From: Kalaharituber pfeilii
Taxonomy: Eukaryota; Ascomycota; Pezizomycetes; Pezizales; Pezizaceae
DNA length: 64,000 nucleotides
NCBI GenBank assembly: GCA_015179045.1
Contig: WHUZ01000012.1
Span: 1,054,001 to 1,118,000 of the forward strand
Direction of reading: 5' to 3'
This document shows, piece by piece, positions 11,443 to 22,051 of this stretch. The notes under the pieces were generated by a model, which did not search any database, was not told the origin of the DNA, and saw only the letters and a list, made by a program, of their open reading frames with translations. A program made the translations under genes and the position numbers. The number at the start of each line of letters is the position of its first letter. The first letter of the stretch is position 1.

Positions 11443-14400
11443 CTATGTTTTGTCCCATTCCCATCCTATGCTAGGCGCAGGCGCGATTGGCGGTGGCGGT
11501 GGTGGCGCTTCTGCAGACGCTCCCAGATCTATCAACGGTGACTCTTTCGGTAAGAATATGAGATCTTGCAGATCTTCGTTAATTTGCTTCGATCCCGATG
11601 TTGTGATCTCTTTCCGACCAAGTAATGAAGAGCTCTTTGCCGCAGGGGTAGATGTTGTCGCATTGCGTACTGTTCTCTGAGAGTTCTTTCCGGTCGCTTC
11701 CACTGCACCAGTCCGAATCTCTTTAGCAGCCGACACTGCTTGAGCCTCTGAGGGTGGAATTGGCTCATCAATAAACGATTGCTGATCACATCTCCTGCAT
11801 CTGCAAGGCTCATGACAGCTCCTCATGCAAGCTGCCCCGCAACACTCAAGCTTCTTTTCACATCTTTCCATGCATTTGATGGTTTCATGACCAAAAGGGT
11901 GGCACTTTAGCTTGCAGATATGCTTGCAAGGCTTCAGTTGCCCGCATAGCTCGAAGCAACCGCCTTTGTTATCGAGCCAATGGGACACCTCTTTAATTTC
12001 AACTCTTTTCCCATGCCTCTGGCACGTAACTGGAAGGTTAAACCCTATCTTCTTGGGCTCAGAAACATTGAGAATTTTGCTCACTTCCCACCACAGTTCA
12101 TTTACGTGAGTAATCATCCGCCCATTTCCAAATATGTAGAGCCCTTTCTTTGCTCGAGAAAGGGCCACACATACACGATTCTTTACATTCAAAAATCCAA
12201 TGATATTGCTTGAATTGCTCCGGACAAGACTGAGTAGGATAACTTCGTTTTCTTCTCCCTGATAACTGTCAACGGTAGCAACCTTTATGTCGTTTGCGTG
12301 AGGCCGAAGTTCGTCGTCTTTCCGTAGTAGCTTAATAACATAACTTCTTTGTCCGCCATAGAAAACAAGGATCGTAATATGCTTAGGGTCAACTCCATTA
12401 AATTTGAGATATTTGGTAAAGTTGACCATCATCTCAGCCTCGTGATGGTTTAGGCGTGATGTCCCTTCATCTTGGGCCTCCTGGTAAGTATGCCAGTAGA
12501 AAAAAACATCAACGTTATTCATTCCGGGAATGTGATCTTTGTTCATGACAGACCCATGATCCTCCAGATCTTTGTATATAGGCGTTAAGAGACGGCGTAT
12601 TTCAGGCCTCATACGCCATTGTACCTTAAGCCTGTCGTAACCAATTCCATTATCGACAAGACGCTCGAACATACTGACTCCTAGATTATAAGGGTCTCGA
12701 GCCAGCTCCCTATCATTGCAATGAGGCCGAAGCTGTTGGTGATCTCCGACAAGTATAAGGTGTTGGACAGTTGGGAAACAGCCTGTAATAATAGGGCCCT
12801 CAAGAGATTCAGCTGCTTCTTCAATCATCACAATTTTGGGGCACAAAGACGCCACTAAGGAGCGATACTTTGCTAAACCTGTGTTAGTCATTCCAACTAC
12901 TTTGGCCTTCCCAAGTATGTAAGCATCTCTTTCCAATCTGGCTATTCTATGTTCCTTCACCAGTTTCCCATATTTGACATTGGCCTCTCGAAACTGTACC
13001 AAGACCTGCTTGATTGCAAGCTTCTCCCAGACTTTATAGACAGCTGCTCGGATATAGCCTTCCCACTCCCAAACCTTGCTACTCTTCATGTACTCACGAA
13101 CGACGCTAGGGTCAACCCCTGGTGGCTCAGCTACCACGAAGCGCTTTCCGAATGGCAGGACTGTGCCTTTTAGGGCAAACTCGACTTCATCATTCGATCC
13201 ATGAAATTCGGCTTCTAGTTCGAGTAATTGCTCCGTTTCCAATTCTTCCTCTTCCAACTCGTTATAAATATCTTGCTGAACAACAACTTCGTCAATATAT
13301 CCTTCAAGCCAATCTGCCATATCCCCTGCCGGTTTGCTGTCGTCCTTTGCCGAAACCCAATCCTGACAACGTTTTGTAAATGCGTTCAACTGCTGATCGG
13401 TAATTATTCCAGCCTTATTTAGCATTTGAGGGCTGAGTAGATCAGTTTTCAATGGCTCCAATAAGGTAATCATTCTCTTTTGCAATCGACTCATTTCAGC
13501 TTTAGCGCGTCCGCGTGCAGCGCTTTTGACTCTTATAGGGCTCGCCAGTCGGATCTCGTATAGGGTGCGCTTTTTGATTAGGTCCACATCTTGTGTCCGA
13601 CCCCCTAACCGTATCACGTCGGATTCGAATTCCACAATCTTCCTGAGAAGCTGGTCTTCAAGCATTTAGTACATGAACTCTTCTGGGTTTCTGGGTAATA
13701 TTACCAAGGGCATGATTGGTTTGACAGGATACAACAATTGGAGGGTCGCCCTCTTTCATATTTTTAATCAATGCTTTTAGAGCCTGTAGCGAGATATGAT
13801 TAGAGGAGCTCTCTAGACAGGTTAACAGGAAATGTGCATACCAAGACACTAGTATACGTTTTACCAGTTCCAGGAGGGCCCTGAACAATCGCAAGGCGTT
13901 TTGTGATCATTCGTTGCAGAGCTTTTAGCTGATTCTTATCCATGGTTGTCTCTTTGATGCGAGGCCATCTCTCCAAAACATTGCAACTTTGGACCCCAGT
14001 CGAGCTGTCGGCATCTGGAAAGATATGTGAAAGATCCAATATGGGATCATCTGCTAGATATTGCGGGGGAGGAATGTCCGGGTTTAGTGAAACAATATGC
14101 TCATGTAATGGGAAACTGGCTCTACTGTTAGTGTGAATCAATCGTGCCTTTCTTTTGGGGAACAAACTTTGATGGCTTCATTCTTTGCAATGCCTTGAGT
14201 GTGTGCTTATATGCTATAGGGCACCCCGTGTTAGCAGGGAGTCTTGTGTGTTTTCTGGATTAAGTCAGTTACCCTCAAAATATGAACCTCGACTTTCAAC
14301 CATGAGCCATGATTTTGTGGTGTCAATTTCAATTTGATCTTCGCTGAAAAGCAAGTCAATTTCAGGTGTATCCATATCAACAAGTGCAGTGAGTGGTCTA

Positions 14401-15633
14401 GCAAGAACAGTAGCCAGTCTAATATTGGTCTCATTCTCAAAGTTATCCCATGAAAGGCTAACTAGAGTACCGGGAATGAGCCGCTTCGAGTGTGCCCAAT
14501 TAACCTTCTTCTTTGCTCGATTGAGGGAAAAGGTGCACTTGACTCCGACCTGTAAAAACATCAACTAAATCTTCACTCTTTACTAATTGGCTAAACTGTG
14601 AAAGACGTACACCAAAGTTTGACCATGTGTAGCCAGTAAATCGAACCTGTAACAAGGGGTGAGGCCGAATTTAGACGCTATTTGTTATCATAACGTGTGG
14701 TATAACACGTACATTCTCATAAATACAAATCTCAGGGTTATCTTCCATATCCGGAGTCATTTTCACAGAGAGGGTTGCGTTTCGCAGAGATGAATAAGCA
14801 TCTTCTCTGAGCAGTTCATAATGGCTACCAAGGTACCTGTAATCATATTTAGAGACAATTCTTGGAGACCAACCGATCTTTCAGAACTGTGGAAACTTAC
14901 TCTTCCACATCCGCCCACTTGCCCTTGAGGCGATTCGGGGGAATATCCACTTCCGTCGTGAGCAAATCCTTTACCGTTGGGATTTCTGGTTTCAACCGCC
15001 AAGGGGAGATGGGCTCAGGGACCTCTCTTTCGTAACTATGGCTGTATTAATATATACCGAATGACAAGGAAGCAAATAAACATACAGAGCTACCAGAGGA
15101 TGTGGAGGATATAGATGGTCATCTACTTCTGGCTCCGCCTCCTGATGGCCGCGAACAGGACCCCTCTTACTAAACCTTTCAGACAGATGTGCATTCATCT
15201 CCTCAACTTCATCCACATCATTGTTGCGGGAGACTGAGCTTTCCGACTGGGATTTCTGTGGACGAGGGCGGGAGGGTGATTCTTCGACGTTCAATGCAGG
15301 GCGGCCATGCATTGTTGCTGTGACCGAGGCAATCTTCAATGGCTGGCCAGAGTCTACCGTGCTTGGTTTGAGAGGGGCCATTTTCTTGGGAGGAGATGGT
15401 TTTTGAGCTGGTGCTGTCTTTGTCACCGAGGTTGTCATGAAAGCAGGACGGGGAGGCATGCTCGACGCTGGCGGTGAAAGAGGAAGTTGGACCGTGTTTG
15501 AGGCCTCGTAGTTGGCCTTGTTAGCGGCACTTCCGGATATGATTGTAGCGCCCCCGTGCAGTTGGTGCTGCTGCTGCTGCTGCTGCGCCTGCCCCCCTCC
15601 CCTCCCCTTTCCCTTTGTTTGCTTCGGCGGCAT
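11443..15633 (-). CDS. hrr1: SF1 helicase with NFX1-type zinc fingers (Hrr1/ZNFX1-like)
   Basis: Upf1-like RNA helicase related to fission yeast Hrr1, a partner of the RNA-directed RNA polymerase complex in heterochromatic silencing, and to ZNFX1. Start MPPKQTKGKGRGGG at 15633, then a low-complexity Q/S/P region. Short exons follow: SYEREVPEPISPWRLKPEIP, YLGSHYELLREDAY, VRFTGYTW and the beta-barrel piece GTLVSLSWDNF. Helicase motifs in order are QGPPGTGKT (Walker A, exon near 13880), SCQTNHAL, MIEEAAE (motif II), VGDHQQLRP (III), VQWRMRPEI (IV), VATVDSYQGEENEVILLS (V) and VCVALSRAKKGLY (VI). The C-terminal third has Cys/His fingers (CGQLKPCKHICKLKCHPFGH, CCGAACMRSCHEPCRCRRC). About nine introns; some junctions in the N-terminal half are my best reading. 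Confidence 0.85.
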
Positions 15634-16757
15634 TTTCAAGCCCCGCCTACTGAACTTGTGCTTAGTAACTAAGTAGTGCTTTTGGAACGGCCGCCGCTTG
15701 CAAGGAAACGGTTGGGCAGGAGCAAGGCGCACTGCCCGGGGGGGCGAAGGTGCTTGGGACGGTGTCTCGAGAAGCAACCTCGCAGTGGGCTGCGAGCTGG
15801 TTATCAGGTAGTTCAGGCAGTGTCTTGTGGTAGGATCCGAGGAATCGTGCCCTGGGCAGCAAAATGTGCAGTACGCATGCAATTGGGCTCTCAGGATGCA
15901 CGGATTCGGCCTACTTATACATCGCCTGGAGCTGCTATCGGCGGGGTAGCTGAGGGCTGGGCGGTCAGCAGTGATATGCAGGCTTTGCAGTCTGGGGGTA
16001 TGGAACGCGACCCAGCAGGGTGGATTCGTAGCACACCGGCAGCCATACCCCTGCGCCAGGCCCGCAACTAATGCACTCGTGATGCACGCTTCCTTCGGGC
16101 CTGAAGTCGAACCTGGCTGTAATGAAGCCCAAGAATCTGACCGATTTTCTTCACTATATCATATCCAGTTTTCACTATAGCGAGGGCACTTTGTTTACCT
16201 GTGTAGACAAAGAAGCTCGACCATCCCTTCACTATAGCCAGGTTTTCACTAAAAAGAGGTTCATTATAGCCAGGGTCACCTGTAGTCTGGTGGGCAGGGG
16301 CTCAAAAGGTGCTTGCTGCTTTTACTTTATTCTCAAACACTTACTAAGCCTATGCTTAACTTACCTACCAACCTCTTACTGTACTCGTACTCGAGTACTC
16401 TGCATCTTAACAGACGCAAGGTGATCATGACCTTTGAAGCGCGGACATCGAGCAGCAATGGGATACCTGTGTGTCCATACTTCTGCGCTTGATGTAATAG
16501 CCACCGCACGCCGCAAAGGTACAGTATGCTACCAAAGGCTCGTAGCTCCACCCTTGACGCAAGGGGTCTGAAAAGGCACCGTGTTTGCGTGCGGAGAGCG
16601 GTGAGGTGGCTGTTGACTCAGGACCGGGCATCACGGGGTGCAGGGATTGCACCTGGCAGATCGGCACAGGGGTTGCTGGATACTAGCAGGCGATATATGA
16701 TAGTAAGGGCGTCCTCCAAAATCCCAGCATTAGGCACTGAGTACTGTAAACAACATA
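15634..16757. other. Intergenic region, edge of repeat island
   Basis: About 1.1 kb upstream of the helicase gene. It carries the probable helicase promoter and, from about 16150, degenerate transposon-end sequence. Open frames of 60-130 codons here show no recognisable protein. Confidence 0.5.
16150..16282. repeat. Degenerate pogo-like transposon terminus
   Basis: Contains repeated variants of TTCACTATAGC and TTCATTATAGCCAGGGTCACC, the same kind of short internally repeated end that bounds the element at 16758-18739. The right edge reads CAGGGTCACCTG followed by TA (16283-16284), as expected for a Tc1/mariner-pogo insertion. No matching left end was found, so it looks like a solitary end. 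Confidence 0.4.
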
Positions 16758-17161
16758 CAGTCTTACCTTGCTATAACGAAAGGCAAAAATTTGACCATTT
16801 TCATTCGTTATAGCAATGTTTCGTTATAGAATATTGAGTGGCAAATTAGTCAGAATGCTTGGCAGGTAAGTAGAGATTCTTTAGTAGTTGAACTTTTCAG
16901 CAATAGACTTTAATTCCGTAGTTTTACTGTTGATCCAAGTAGGAAATATTTCTACAAATTAGGGAATAGTTGAACATAAAATTGTAACTATCTATATCAA
17001 CACACTCAGAGAAGAATGTCTGCAAAACATTGAGCATTGAGGAAGCTAAAGAAGCAACAGTTATACAAAAAGAGATTAGAGCCAAAAACATCTCAAAGAA
17101 ACATAGGTAAGTTTCAAAAGTATAAAGAGCCAACCAGACTAGATAAAGAGGTGTGATACCA

Positions 17162-17221
17162 TAGTCTGGTTGCACTACCCTCGTGCAACCGGACCGTACG
17201 AGGGGTAGTGCAACCAGACTA
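17162..17221. repeat. 60-bp near-perfect hairpin (MITE-like)
   Basis: The arm TAGTCTGGTTGCACTACCC plus TCG at 17162-17183 pairs with 17199-17221, with one unpaired base. The 15-base loop contains another TGCAACC. Both outer ends are TA. It lies inside the pogo-like element. Confidence 0.85.
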
Positions 17222-17285
17222 TATAATTATAGTAAGTGGAAAGAAAACTAAGTAGGAGATCTAGTAGCCTCGAACTAGGCGTTGC

Positions 17286-17716
17286 TACTAGTAGATACTT
17301 AAGGTCTTGGCAGATGTATTACTTAAACAATGGTTTAAAGCTGTGTATCTATACTGTTAGCCTCGAACCAGGCATTGCTACGGAAGCTTTTATGATATTA
17401 TATTTTACGTCCCCGACGGTGCCTGGCTATTGCACTTTTTCCGGGACTATACGCGGCACAAGCTTTACAAAGGGAACGGGGTTTCCCCCTCTAGGAAAGA
17501 AAAGCAGGAACAAAACAAAGAAATAAACTCCACCAGCAATCCTCCCATCGTCCCCATCCTCCTCTTCCTCCCCATCCTCCTCATCCTCCTCATCCTCCTC
17601 ATCCTCCCCTTCCTCATCTGTACTAGTAGGTACTTAGGGTCTTGGCAGATGTATTACTTAAGCAACGGTTTAAAGCTGTGTATCTATAGGAGTTAGCCTT
17701 GAACCAGGTGTTCCTA
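17286..17716. repeat. Pair of ~95-bp direct repeats
   Basis: Copies at about 17286-17380 and 17621-17716 share GGTCTTGGCAGATGTATTAC, GGTTTAAAGCTGTGTATCTA and GAACCAGG in the same order, with scattered substitutions. About 240 bp with a CT-rich microsatellite separate them. Many differences are transitions. Confidence 0.85.
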
Positions 17717-18029
17717 GTAGCAGGTACAATACTGAGATTAGTTGACAACAATACAGATAGATCATATATGTCTTAAACAATCTCTAGATATATATTTTAG
17801 AGGATAAAGGAATCTTTGGAAAGAATGAGGGCGGATAGAGTATCGTATGATATCAGATTTGCTATGCCAGTCGCTTAGCCTAGTCCTAAACAGAAGTTTG
17901 TTAAGAAAACCTTAGAAATGATATCATATATAAAACAATGAGCTAGTAAACTGCCATGATGTCATATTCAGAGAGGTTGGGGAGGAGTTCTATACACCTA
18001 CCGAGCTATAGAGCAGAGGCAGACCATAG

Positions 18030-18155
18030 CAGTTTGGCATACTACAGCAGTTCAGCGGACTACTGTGGTTCGGCGCACTACAGCAGTTCGGCGTACTATA
18101 GCAGTTCGGTAGACTATATCAGTTTAGGAGACTACCCAGTGGTTTGGCAGATTAC
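18030..18155. repeat. 18-bp minisatellite, about 7 units
   Basis: Imperfect 18-bp units of the form CAGTTCGGCGTACTATAG repeat from 18030. The period is a multiple of three, so one frame stays open and spells a Tyr/Ser-rich repeat (YYSSSA-like), with no sign that it is a gene. Confidence 0.8.
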
Positions 18156-18855
18156 AGTAGCAACGGAAGGTAGAGAGAAAGATCAGAAACCAGATGCTGT
18201 AATACATGAACAATGCGATCAGTTCCAGAATACTTCTATGAGCTCTTATCTTCTCTTCCTTCTAGTAAGCTTGCTTAGCTCTTGCTTGCTGACTATTTCT
18301 TATTCACATATACCAAATCATGAAACTTAAGTCAGATACATTCAGAATTGAGATACCAAAGCTTTGTTTTCACGGAAGAATCTATATCTGTATGGTTATT
18401 CATGTTTGTGTTGACGGTGTTATATTGACAGGGGCCTGATCGTTGCTAGGGTCCGACTGAATCTCCAGGCATTATAAACATAATTAAGACACCAATACCA
18501 ATATTGATTACATAACACATATGCCAAGACGCTTCAGTAGCAACGTAAGGCTAATAGCAAGAGTAATTTATATGTAGATGGAAATAGCTTCACTCCTATC
18601 TCATTTTCGTTGCTTTATTTGGTGGAATTTCGTTATAGCAAGGGGCATTTAGAGTGCAAACGGGATAAAGGTGCCACAACATTTTTAGTATGGCAAGGTT
18701 TTCGCTATAGCGGGGCTCGTTATAGCAAGGTTAAGACTGTAATGCATATTGTATGTTGTTACCAATACATAAATGTATTACATGTATATCACCATTGTTT
18801 TATCCTCCATAGCAATACCCAGTATCTCTCATCATGGTATAACTAAAATCACTCC

Positions 18856-21196
18856 CTAATCCTCCTGCCCCACCAAACTCCCTCTCCTGCCCACCCCTAA
18901 CATTCCCCTCGCAGCCCTCGAACTTCTCGCTGCATCTACCTTCTTCAACGGCCTGTATTCCGGCGTCCACATCTGCCTCGCCACCCACTCCTCGAACACC
19001 CCATCGCCCTCATTAACCGGAATTCCTTCGATTCCCGCCACACCCTCCTCAACCGCAGTCCTAATAACCGCCATCGCAACTTTGCAGCTGATGTCCTTTA
19101 TCTGATGAATTGCAGGGAGCAGGGACTTGTCAATGTCCTTCAGCGCGGGGGAGAGCTTGGCCAAAGCCTTGGTCGCAGACACGATCATTTCATTGGTGCA
19201 GATGGAGGCACGGGAGAGGACGCAGCCGAGGCCGATTCCAGGGAAGCAGAGGGCGTTGTTGCATTCGGCTGGTTTTACGATTAGAACATAGCCAAAATTG
19301 GAATTAGTCGATGGAAATATGAGCAACTTACAAATTTCATATACTTTCCCCTTATATTCCACTGGTGGGAATGGGCTTCCCGTCGCAATCAGCGCCTTAC
19401 CCTCAGTCCACGTATAAAGATCCATTGGCTGCGCTTCATGCAATCTCGTTGGATTGCTCAATGGGAATATCGCCGGTCTATCCACATGCTTCGCCATCTC
19501 CTTCACCACCTCCTCTGTGAAGGCACCCGCCTTCGTCGATGTCCCAACCAACACATGCGGCTTCACTCTTGCAATAATCTCCTTCAAATGCCTTTTATCC
19601 ACTCCTTCCCACTTACTGTCCTCCTTAGTGTACGGCTTCTGCACATTCTGAAGCTCGTCCTGTTGTGATTCGAGTATCAGACCGTTTTTGTCAACAAGCC
19701 AAATTTGCTCGCATGCTTCTTCCTTGGATCTTCCACCCTCTTTGGATATTGCGTCACGAACCATCTCTGCAATGCCCATGCCTGCAGTCCCGGCACCAAA
19801 TATAACCATTCGAACGTCTTGCATTTTTAGTCCTGTAATGAAACAGACAGCATATATTGCGGCAGTGGTCACAGCCCCTGTGCTTTGGATGTCATCGTTG
19901 ACACACGGAAGCTCTAAACGGTATTTCTCCAGTAGACGTCTTGCATTACCAAGTCCAAAATCTTCAAAATGCAGTACAGCATTAGGGAAAAACCTTTTGA
20001 CCGTGAGAACAAAGTGGTCGACGAAATCATCTAGATCAAATAATCAGTCTTTAGCCAATGTGCATAGTTCGGGTTAATGATACCATATTCCTGTCCTCGA
20101 ATACGAGGATGGCGGAGACCAAGGTAAAGCTCATCTTTCAGTAGCTTTTCATTCTATAACACTATACATGAAGATCAATTCCTAGAGCAAGGAATGAGGT
20201 TTTCTCACATCTGTCCCACAGTCCAAAACCACTGGCAGGGTCCTTGCCTCAGTAGTACGTTAATACCTTATCAACTTGAAAATCACATCGAATGCATACC
20301 TATTTGGATGTAACCCCGCACACAAGGTCATCAGATTCAGCTTAGCTGTACTGATCCCAATCCCCCCTACGCCTTGGTCCCCAATTCCTAGTATTTCCTC
20401 ACTATCAGTGACCACGATGTAGTCAATATCTTCTGGGTTACCCCATTCCCTTAAACAGATTATAACATGCTCCCTTGAATCCGAAATATTCAGGAAGCAG
20501 CCTAAATATGTCAATTATGTACCCAGCATTGAGAAAATCTAGCCAACCCACCTTCAGGCCTTCTGAACAGCTCTGAATATTGTGCAATAGCATCTCCTTG
20601 TGTAGGAGTGTAAACAATGCCCATGAGCTCCTCTATATGGGTTTCCAATAGCTATTCGTAAACAGGATTAGACTGATTCGTATCTTGGTCTTGTACCTAA
20701 ACAAACCTTAAAATACAAGACCTGTTCATAAGTTAGAAACGAACATATCCAGTCACTTCCAGGCATCTTAATATGCTCTCACCATATTCTGGTTCTTTAA
20801 ACTAGTCAAAAACGTATTCTTGGCCAAATTATCATTTCCTCGTTTCGATAGCTGCAAATACGCCCTTGCAACTTGCTGTTCTGCAAACTCAGCAACTTCA
20901 GGTTTGAGCGCTCAATAACATTGACGGGGCAGATTGGTAAAACTGATATACCAAGGGTGTGCACGGCAGTGGGCAATAGTCCTTGGATGCCAAAGGCTTT
21001 GCGCTCACTTAGGGAAAATGCTGAGCCCTTGTTGAAGAAGGGAGAGTTGAGGATCGACTGGCCCTGGGTGGTGAAGCTTGATTAGCACCTTACAGACACA
21101 TTGTAGAGCTGATTCATGAGCTGGGAAGTATATTCCCACCTGAAGCGCGCATTCAACGGGCCCTTTGGCGTTTAAGGGGGCATTCGAGTAAGACAT
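18856..21196 (-). CDS. MAE1: NAD(P)-dependent malic enzyme
   Basis: Oxidative decarboxylation of malate to pyruvate. Ten exons: 21196-21140, 21063-20952, 20895-20783, 20721-20707, 20651-20552, 20501-20300, 20242-20209, 20153-20084, 20030-19332 and 19268-18856. They total 1815 nt (604 aa). Motifs in order: [33 protein letters not shown] (catalytic Tyr region), [36 protein letters not shown] (metal-binding ED), [29 protein letters not shown] (dinucleotide fold), [15 protein letters not shown] and [13 protein letters not shown]. Exon 4 is only 15 nt (VLYFK) yet is needed for the [19 protein letters not shown] join. An in-frame upstream ATG at 21349 would add 51 residues rich in Arg/Ser, which could be a mitochondrial presequence. 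NAD versus NADP preference cannot be settled by eye. Confidence 0.92.
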
Positions 21197-22051
21197 GGTG
21201 GTCTGTTGTGCCAGAGACACTATCCTCCTGCTAGTGCGAGCGAAGGCAGAGCTACGGATGAGAGGCAAAGAGGAGGGGCCGCATCTAGGAAAAAAGACCA
21301 CAGCCGGTTTAGGGAGCCTCCACTCGTCAGGGTTCACGCATGCTGTCATGAAAGACTGTGACGTCACGGATTCTGATACCAAATGCGGAAGTTGGACGGA
21401 TTAGGCAAGTCACGTGTTTTTAGCTACGTACTGTAGTCTTGACCCGCATATTGGCAGAAGCAAACTGCACATATACACATATACGCACTGGAAGAGAACT
21501 TATGTATGCAAAGTGATACTCCGCATCTCTCTTGAAAATTTGAAGAATCTATGTATACTTTACAAAGGGCGCGCGGTGAGAGGATACAGGAAGTAAGAAA
21601 TTATTTACTAAGTAATAACATCACCCAATCGTGCATGTACAGTTCTGGAAGACTTTTCTGGAGACCCCATAACCAAACGGGAAAGAGACACATAAAAATG
21701 TACACAAGCTTTGACCAAGAAAGCCATGGAAGGAAATATGTATACTGACAGTGAATATACTGGCGCAAAGGAGAGTGGAGAGAGTTATATGCGGTAAAAG
21801 GCGTTCTAGCTTTCTTTCTCGGTACCTTTGGTAGATGTAACTTATAGGGATGAAGCAAACGGCCATGTATAACAAAACAGTCTGCCTCGCAATGTTTCGC
21901 TAGCCAGTACTTGCGGCATTATCCTGCCCTAAGACTAGAGCTCTATCCCTAAATCGTAGGGTCTTACTGCTCTCTGTTGTTATTTAGCACTAGAAATATG
22001 TTAGAAATCGGGCGTTTATCAATGTATGAGAGCGTTAATATTTGACAGAAC
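21197..22051. other. Intergenic region upstream of malic enzyme
   Basis: About 850 bp between the malic enzyme start and the TIM50 stop, both on the minus strand. The first ~150 bp may be coding if the ATG at 21349 is used. Otherwise nothing recognised. Confidence 0.5.

Larger units (their letters stand above)
16758..18739. mobile_element. Pogo/Fot1-like DNA transposon, non-autonomous or decayed
   Basis: Both ends carry the same inverted repeat. The left starts CAGTCTTACCTTGCTATAAC at 16758. The reverse complement of the right end starts CAGTCTTAACCTTGCTATAA. Each is flanked by TA, the target duplicated by Tc1/mariner elements. Subterminal TCGTTATAGC repeats are typical of pogo/Fot1 elements. 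The 1982-bp length is like a full Fot1. No DDE transposase could be read on either strand; the interior holds a hairpin, a 95-bp direct repeat pair, a CT-rich tract at about 17540-17612 and an 18-bp tandem array. It may be a deleted carrier that took up other repeats, or a transposase decayed past recognition. Confidence 0.7.

Noticed and set aside
15676..16071. A 131-codon plus-strand ORF upstream of the helicase gene
   Set aside because: No domain, overlaps minus-strand ORFs in the same DNA, and begins inside the helicase 5' region.
19269..19331. Extra residues in malic enzyme near CKLLIFPS
   Set aside because: GTAAGT donor and CCAG acceptor give [15 protein letters not shown], the conserved sequence.
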